Source: Liolophura sinensis (Eukaryota > Mollusca > Polyplacophora > Chitonida > Chitonidae). From it: a stretch of DNA of 64,000 bases. Position 1 is the stretch's first letter. Every line of letters starts with the position of its first letter. This document shows positions 57,265 to 64,000 of this stretch, piece by piece. A model generated the notes under the pieces. It was not told the origin of the DNA. It saw only the letters and a list, made by a program, of their open reading frames with translations, and did not search any database. The DNA is taken from contig NC_088305.1 in the NCBI RefSeq assembly GCF_032854445.1, positions 16,353,717 to 16,417,716 on the forward strand, written 5' to 3'. A program made the translations under genes and the position numbers.

Positions 57265-60200
57265 GTAAGGAAGTACTGATGATTTGAAGACAATACATCT
57301 GTTGTAGCTTTGATTACAGTTATGCCTAGTGGCAACATAAAAAGGAGCGCTAACCATCTTGGCCGCATTAAGAGTTGGAAATCAGTGCCATGCAATGAGA
57401 CAAGTATATGTAGCTTATCCTTGAAGAAAATTGGTATGTTTGCAGATATACAGTAGTTTAAATGTTGATGTTCATTAATATTAAAAGTACCACGGGTGCA
57501 TATTTCTGGCAGACAGCCATGGATTTGATAGGCGAGTTTAGTGTTTGTAGTCTTGCTGCAGCTAACCAGCACTGGTGTATGAATGAATGATTGATTTTGG
57601 CATAAGGAAGAAGAAAACGTGAAAATGATGCCAGAATCATATAATAAAACGCAAAAAGTTGTATGCAAATAAGATCTTTAATATTTTTAAAAATTTTTTC
57701 CTTCAGCAGAAAAAGATATTTGAAAATACTTTGGTATGGTGCATATTTGGGACAAACTTTTGGTATATATCGTCTTTACATCATAATGCTGTAAATAATG
57801 AGGTGATGCATGTCTAATAAATTTATTCATATGTAAGTTTGTTGCTTATATCCTAATTCATGCCCTTAATCTGAATTATGATAATATGTATGACTATATT
57901 AAAAATATAAATAGGATAAAAATTTGAACACATTGGTTAGCTGAAAAGACAGAATTCTAGTGCAAATATTGAAATAGTGAAACATGTGTTATATCCTCAT
58001 TTATAACATTATTGCACTACGGCATAAAACACCAATCAAATAAATAAATAAATAACATTATTACACAAAAACCATTTACACAAAAAGTTGGCCCCAATTA
58101 CCCACCGTACAAAAATTATCATCAAGTGTCTTTTTCTCTTTAAAGAAAAATCAAAAAAAATATTGCAAACCACATTCTCTTTTCGACTTAACTTCATGTA
58201 ATTGTTATGTTTTCTCCACCTTTAATGCTCCGTCAGTAATAATTCAGCCATAATGTTGTGACTGACCCAAGATTAAAGTCTGAAGGTGCATCTACTACAT
58301 GTACCTGGTGCAGGTTTGACAAGTTTATGTTGACACTCACCTGGAAGTGCCTCTGCCACATGTAGCTGGTGAAGGGTGGGCAGGTTTACTGTGGACACTC
58401 ATCTGGAAGTGCCTCTACCACATGTAGCTGGTGAAGGGTGGGCGGGTTTACTGTGGACACTCATCTGGAAGTGCCTCTACTACATGTAGCTGGTGAAGGG
58501 TGGGCAGGTTTACTGTGGACACTCATCTGGAAGTGCCTCTACTACATGTAGCTGGTGAAGGGTGGGCAGGTTTACTGTGGACACTCATCTGGAAGTGCCT
58601 CTACTACATGTAGCTGGTGAAGGGTGGGCAGGTTTACTGTGGACACTCACCTGGAAGTGCCTCTGCCACATGTAGCTGGTGAAGGGTGGGCGGGTTTACT
58701 GTGGACACTCACCTGGAAGTGCCTCTACTACATGTAGCTGGTGAAGGGTGGGCAGGTTTACTGTGGACACTCATCTGGAAGTGCCTCTACCACATGTAGC
58801 TGGTGAAGGGTGGGCAGGTTTACTGTGGACATTCACCTGGAAGTGCCTCTACCACATGTAGCTGGTGAAGGGTGGGCGAGTTTACTGTGGACACTCATCT
58901 GGAAGTGCCTCTGCCACATGTAGCTGGTGAAGGGTGGGCAGGTTTACTGTGGACACTCACCTGGAAGTGCCTCTACCTCATGTAGCTGGTGAAGGGTGGG
59001 CGGGTTTACTTTGGACACTCACCTGGAAGTGCCTCTACCACATGTACCTGGTGAAGGGTGGGCGGGTTTACTGTGGACACTCACCTGGAAGTGCCTCTCC
59101 CACATGTACCTGGTGAAGGGTGGGCGGGTTTACTGTGGACACTCATCTGGAAGTGCCTCTGCCACATGTAGCTGGTGAAGGGTGGGCAGGTTTTACTGTG
59201 GACACTCACCTGGAAGTGCCTCTGCCACATGTACCTGGTGATTGGTGGGCAGGTTTACTATGGACACTCACCTGGAAGTGCCTCTGCCACATGTACCTGG
59301 TGAAGGGTGGGCAGGTTTACTGTGGACACTCACCTGGAAGTGTCTCTACCACATGTACCTGGTGAAGGGTGGGCAGGTTTACTGTGGACACTCACCTGGA
59401 AATGCCTCTGCCACATGTACCTGGTGAAGGGTGGGCAGGTTTTACTGTGGACACTCATCTGGAAGTGCCTCTGCCACATGTGCCTGGTGAAGGGTGGGCA
59501 GGTTTACTGTGGACACTCACCTGGAAGTGCCTCTGCCACATGTAGCTGGTGAAGGGTGGGCAGGTTTACTATGGACACTCACCTGGAAGTGCCTCTGCCA
59601 CATGTACCTGGTGAAGGGTGGGCAGGTTTACTGTGGACACTCACCTGGAAGTGCCTCTGCCACATGTACCTGGTGAAGGGTGGGCAGGTTTACTGTGGAC
59701 ACTCATCTGGAAATGCCTCTGCCACATGTAAAACTGACCACCATTGTTAAATGAAATATTTTTGAGTGTGGCGCTCAACAAAAAAATAAATTTTATATGG
59801 GGTTCAGCATAAAAATTTGAACAGAATGTTTTTCTTATTTGAACTATAATAAATATATATATGTGTTTTTTTAATCCGTGAGTTTTACATCATGATTTCA
59901 TGGACAAACCACAAAGCACCTCGAATCAGGAATTTGTTTCACATTTGTTCGTTAAGAGGTGGGATATCCGAGTTAAGCCACTCCTTTCTCGAACGTGGAG
60001 GTTGGAGGATGTACATGTGGCTCAGTGAGAAAGGTGCATGGTGTCGGTTCAATTCCAGCCTTGGACATTTGTAGATTGTTTTGTTCTTTATGTTTATAAG
60101 GGCATTCGTGATAATAGGGTGTGTACAAATCTTGTCAGGCCCTTAGTGCATTGTTATTACCTCCAGTGTACAAGTGAAAATTTCAGAAATGGTTAAGTAT

Positions 60201-63200
60201 TATCTAAAACAATAAGTCAGTCTAATGATGAATCAGTCAAAATGCCCAATATGGGTTTGTTAAAAGAAAACAAAAGAAAAAATCAATACAGTGATGAAAT
60301 AAATACATGGGTTAAATTTGCTGTAGATTGATATGCCATGAATTTATTGTCCTGTATCTTTTGCAGGTCAACTTGGGAACTCTCTTCTTGGCAGCAGTCA
60401 AAGGTTTGTCATTTATTATATTGATGAGCAGAAGAAAAAACGCATGTTGCAAATTGAAATTATCACACTGCAACATTAATGTCAAATACCCTAATTCTTC
60501 AACCTTTTCAAAGGCCTCTGCGACCAATGTTTTGAAACTTTCTAAGAGAACTGTGGGGAGTAGAGTAATAATTTGCACAGTTTTTTGAATCTTGCATCTT
60601 TAATGACACAAGCACATCACATTATCATCATTTTCCTAATATTTGTAGGCATAAAGTCCACTGAAAAGAATGCTTTAGTGGTTGAAAAGGTGGAAAATGT
60701 ACAGTAAATAGAATTCTGATGCACAGATGAAGTCGTGTGTTTAGAGAGACACTATCATGTTTCTTATCGTCACGTCATTGTAGATGAATATCTTCATTGT
60801 GTTAATTACCGCCCCCGGATAGCACAGTTTGTGGAGCGTCCGCTTCAGGAGCGGTATATCCAGGATCAATCCTAGGTCGAGTCACTCCTAAGACTTTAAA
60901 AGAGGAAGTTGTAACTTCCTCGCTTGGCGTTCAGCATGAAGGGGATAGTGCAATGACTGGTTGACCCGTATCAGTATAATGGCTCGGGCGGGGCGGCTTA
61001 CTTGTCTACGGTAAGTCGTCTCAGTGTCGTCTCAGTGAAGCAGCACTAGATAAAAGAGCGTTGGAAATCCATCCTGCAACAAGGAGGCACATTACATACA
61101 ACCTAATGATTCCTTTGTCATCATATGACTGAAAAATTGTTGAGTATGACGTTAAACCCCAAGTACTCACTCATTCACTCATTGTGTTAATTCAACTCGC
61201 ACATCACACGGCCCCCTTGTTGTTCTTTTCTGCATCATTTTATTCTGATAGATTGCAAAATTTCAATATTGTCATTTTTGATTTGTCCCTGAACCACATC
61301 TGGCATCCTGGCATTTTTAATGATTGTTTGTGGCCTTAATTGCTGTACCAATTGTGCTACAGGGGTTTGCCTTGTGGTTTGCCACAGCAAACAAAAAAAT
61401 GTCTCTGCTGGACTGGGGCTATAATGGTAGGTGCTTGGTAACCCCAATTTCTGTATTAAGAAATTTGTATAAAATAAGTGTCTTTTAATTGTTACAAAGA
61501 AATGGGCCATTATTTTCTGTTTTTTCATTTCATTTGTTTCAGAGATATTTCCATAAAATGTAAACCTTTCGTCCATTGCATGTATCTGACAGTGCATAAG
61601 AGTTAAGATTAAAGAATCTTTCTGTTGGGATATGTTCCAGGGTTGTAGACATGTTTTACGCGTACATGTGCAAGTATGTTGTGAAGTTTTACAGTGTATG
61701 CCAAACATTTATCACCAAATCATTTTTTTTTCATTCACGGTTTTCATCTTTTATCTTGAACAGTAAATTTCACATATATCTTATATTTCAGTTTGAAATG
61801 CATTGTGGGTGATGATAACTCTAGTGTGACAGTTTCTGATCCAGTGGAACTTCTGAAAAATCTGGATATTGAGGTATTTGCTTGGAATATTTTCGCTTGT
61901 TAAATGAATTGATTTTCCTTGTGTTTTTCCCTTATTATTTCCTTGTGTTCTTCCCTTTTTATTTCGTTAGTATTTTCCTTTATTATTTCCTTATTGTTTC
62001 CTTATTGCTCAGATGTTATTAGGCGTTGCTTCCATCCCATCCTCAGGCATGCAGAGTTTGAGATTTCCCTCTTCTTTGTGAAAGTTTGAGATTTCCCTCT
62101 TCTGTGTGAAAGTTTGAGAATTGAGATTTTCCTCTTCCTTGTGGAAGTTTGAGGCTTTCCTCTTCCTAATGGTAGTTTGCCCCAAGCAGATCATTTCTTT
62201 CATGGGCACACCATTTTTTGTCTATCTAATAAACTGACTGCCATAATATACATGTAAGTTAAATATTCTTGAGTATGATACTAAACCCCAGTCAATCGAT
62301 CAAACAAACAAAGAGTGGATCATTCAGTGAATTTTGGCTTTATTATTACTGACCTACATGTACAGATTAATTAGTAATCAAAACTGTAAGAGATTATGTT
62401 CCTTAAAATGGCCACACCTTTGACATATGTAGCTGACAATATTGTCGTACTTTGTCTGTCATTTCAGTATATTGTAGGTCAGTCTCACCAGAGTACACAC
62501 TGAATTATTCTGCCTGTCACTCCTGCATCCTGCAGGTCAGATCATACGGGACACCTGTCAGTCTCATCAGAGTGCACACTGAATTATTCTGCCTTTCATT
62601 TCAGCATCCTGCAGGTCAGATCATACGGGACACCTGTCAGTCTCACCAGAGTGCACACTGAATTATTCTGCCTGTCATTTCAGCATCCTGTAGGTCAGAT
62701 CATACGAGACACCTGTCATTCTCACCAGAGTACACACTGAATTATTCTGCCTGTCACTCCTGCATCCTGTAGGTCAGATCATATGAGACACCTGTCAGTT
62801 TCACCAGAGTACGCGCTGAATTATTTTGCCTGTCATTTCAGCATCCTGTAGGTCAGATCATATGAGACACCTGTCAGTCTCACCAGAGTACACACTGAGT
62901 TATTCTGCCTGTCAATTTAGCATTCTGTAGGTTAGATCATATGAGACACCTGTCAGTTTCACCAGAGTACACGCTGAATTATTTTGCCTGTCATTTCAGC
63001 ACCCTGTAGGTCAGATCATATGAGACACCTGTCAGTCTCACCAGAGTACACACTGAATTATTCTGCCTGTCATTTCAGCATCCTATAGTTCAGATCATAG
63101 GAGACACCTGTCAATTTCTCCAGAGTACACACTGAATTATTCTGCCTGTCATTTCAGCATCCTGTGGGTCAGATCATACGAGACACCTGTCAGTCTCACC

Positions 63201-64000
63201 AGAGTACACACTGAATTATTCTGCCTGTCATTTCAACATCCTGTAGTTCAGATCATATGGGACACGTGTCAGACTTACCAGAGTACACACTGAATTATCC
63301 TGCCTGTCATTTCGGCATCCTGTAGGTCAAATCGTACACGACACGTGTCAGTCTCACCAGAGTACACACTGAATTATTCTGCCTGTCATTTCAGCATCCT
63401 GTAGGTTAGATCATATGTGACACCTGTCAGTCTCACCAGAGTACACACTGAATTATCCAGCCTCTCATTTCAGCATTCTGTGGGTCAGATCATATGAGAC
63501 ACCTGTCAGTCTCACCAGAGTACACACTGAATTATTCTGCCTGTCATTTCAACATCCTGTAGGTCAGATCATAGGAGACACCTGTCAGTCTCACCAGAGT
63601 GCACACTGAATTATTCTGCCTGTCATTTCAGCATCCTGTAGGTTAGATCATACGAGACACCTGTCAGTCTCACCAGAGTACACACTGAATTATCCAGCCT
63701 CTCATTTCAGCATTCTGTGGGTCAGATCATATGTGACACCTGTCAGTCTCACCAGAGTACACACTGAATTATCCAGCCTCTCATTTCAGCATTCTGTGGG
63801 TCAGATCATATGAGACACCTGTCAGTCTCACCAGAGTACACACTGAATTATCCTGCCTGTCATTTCAGCATCTTGTAGGACAGATCATACGAGACACCTG
63901 TCAGTCTCACCAGAGTACACACTGAATTATTCTGCCTGTCATTTCAGCATCCTGTAGGTCAGATCATACGGGACACCTGTCAATCTCACCAGAGTCCACA
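57207..64000 (+). CDS. BBS12: BBS12 chaperonin-like protein, 5' part; join 57207-57264, 60367-60403, 61792-61873, 63948->64000
   Basis: Four exons join in phase (1, 2, 0) to give 76 residues before the window ends: RHNGLEAAVVLGQLGNSLLG, SSQSLKCIVGDDNSSVTVSD, PVELLKNLDIE, then HPVGQIIRDTCQSHQSP. This follows the start of vertebrate BBS12 (RHMGLQQL..., LLESLDL..., AVGQLLNEAVQ). BBS12 is a divergent group II chaperonin-like protein that works with BBS6 and BBS10 and the CCT chaperonin to assemble the BBSome of primary cilia. The vertebrate coding region is essentially one exon, whereas here it is split into at least four. An in-frame TGA two codons before ATG 57207 supports that start. Intron 3 holds the 79-bp array copied from the exon 4 start. 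Confidence 0.75.
58016..58056 (+). mobile_element. SINE family A tail fragment in BBS12 intron 1
   Basis: CTACGGCATAAAACACCAAT followed by CAAATAAATAAATAAATAA. Confidence 0.6.
58267..59740 (+). repeat. 62-bp tandem array in BBS12 intron 1
   Basis: About 23 copies of a unit containing TTTACTGTGGACACTCACCT and TGGTGAAGGGTGGGCAGG. On the minus strand 14 units read CCAGGTGAGTG, a perfect 5' splice consensus; nine carry CCAGATGAGTG instead. Some units have one extra T. Short open frames in it are artefacts of the repeat. Confidence 0.92.
60367..60403 (+). CDS. BBS12: BBS12 exon 2
   Basis: 37-nt microexon between CCTGTATCTTTTGCAG and AAAG|GTTTGT, coding GQLGNSLLGSSQ with split codons at both ends (in 1, out 2). 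The frame is also open beyond the donor for about 25 codons (RFVIYYIDEQKKKRMLQIEI), so intron retention would extend the protein before a stop. Confidence 0.68.
60808..61186 (+). mobile_element. SINE family B, full-length, in BBS12 intron 2
   Basis: Head GCCCCCGGATAGCACAGTTT ... GGATCAATCCTAGGTCGAGT, body with CTTGGCGTTCAGCATGAAGG and TGACTGGTTGACCCG, and 3' end GACGTTAAACCCCAAGTACT with CATTCA repeats. Confidence 0.88.
61792..61873 (+). CDS. BBS12: BBS12 exon 3
   Basis: 82-nt exon after TTATATTTCAG, coding S-LKCIVGDDNSSVTVSDPVEL and LKNLDIE, with donor GAG|GTATTT in phase 0. It aligns with the VRLLESLDL region of vertebrate BBS12. Confidence 0.75.
61915..62165 (+). repeat. Two short tandem arrays in BBS12 intron 3
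   Basis: TTCCTTATTATTTCCTTGTG-type repeats at 61915-62005, then about four copies of GAAAGTTTGAGATTTCCCTC plus TTCTTTGT at 62050-62165. Confidence 0.75.
62468..63947 (+). repeat. 79-bp tandem array copied from the BBS12 intron 3/exon 4 junction
   Basis: Unit starts (CATCCTG or variant) fall at 62526, 62605, 62684, 62763, 62842, 62921, 63000, 63079, 63158, 63237, 63316, 63395, 63474, 63553, 63632, 63711, 63790 and 63869, then the true exon at 63948, every step exactly 79 bp. A partial unit precedes at about 62468. Each unit has the acceptor tract TGCCTGTCATTTCAG and the exon start. The AG is kept in 13 of 18 decoys and lost at 62526, 62763, 63237, 63316 and 63553. The decoys read carry an in-frame TGA at codon 8 (a CGA-to-TGA type change) or at codon 19. 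Confidence 0.95.
63948..64000 (+). CDS. BBS12: BBS12 exon 4, truncated by the window end
   Basis: Follows TGCCTGTCATTTCAG and reads HPVGQIIRDTCQSHQSP in phase 0. It is the last member of the 79-bp array and is chosen as the true exon because its end (CAGAGTCCACA) departs from the repeat consensus (CAGAGTACACACTGA), which would give a stop. Confidence 0.68.

Noticed and set aside
62526..63947. CRISPR-like array of regular repeats
   Set aside because: Contiguous repeats without distinct spacers in a eukaryotic intron; they are copies of the BBS12 exon 4 junction.

Overview
The window looks like nuclear DNA of a marine lophotrochozoan, most likely a mollusc and perhaps a bivalve. It is AT-rich, with sparse small exons in long introns and many minisatellites. 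It carries repeated copies of two tRNA-headed SINE families with the (AAAT)n tail and the GTGTTTTACGCCGTACTCAAG-type core that I associate with lophotrochozoan genomes. The taxon call is an inference; no species can be named from the sequence alone.

Four protein-coding genes are recognisable, three of them only after splicing by eye. (1) RECK, minus strand: signal-peptide exon 15300-15372 and a cysteine-knot exon 10238-10296; the rest lies beyond the left edge. (2) EXOG, plus strand 37403-44993: five exons, phases matching at every junction, 370 aa, complete with the SRGHMAPAG active site. (3) A Rab GDP-dissociation inhibitor, minus strand 53441-54778: 445 aa in one uninterrupted exon. (4) BBS12, plus strand from 57207: four small exons, running off the right edge. 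A plus-strand exon at 54867-55004 lies 88 bp from the GDI start, so the two share a bidirectional promoter. It may be the 5' exon of BBS12 or of a separate small gene.

Layout: 1-10.2 kb is probable RECK intron 2 with SINEs and small arrays; 10.3-15.3 kb is RECK intron 1 with a 52-bp minisatellite; 15.4-37.4 kb is a gene-poor stretch of transposon relics (mariner-type MITE, another TIR element, a decayed PIF/Harbinger-like element, a palindromic foldback element), minisatellites and one unexplained 162-codon open frame; 37.4-45 kb is EXOG; 45-53.4 kb is SINE-rich intergenic sequence; 53.4-64 kb is the GDI/BBS12 pair.

The most striking signal is that three minisatellites are built from exon edges. 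The 3' ends of EXOG exons 2 and 3, each with its splice donor, are tandemly repeated into the following introns (7 and about 5 extra copies). The 5' start of BBS12 exon 4, with its splice acceptor, is repeated 18 times upstream in an exact 79-bp register. Each array projects from a real splice site into the intron and leaves a ladder of decoy splice sites.
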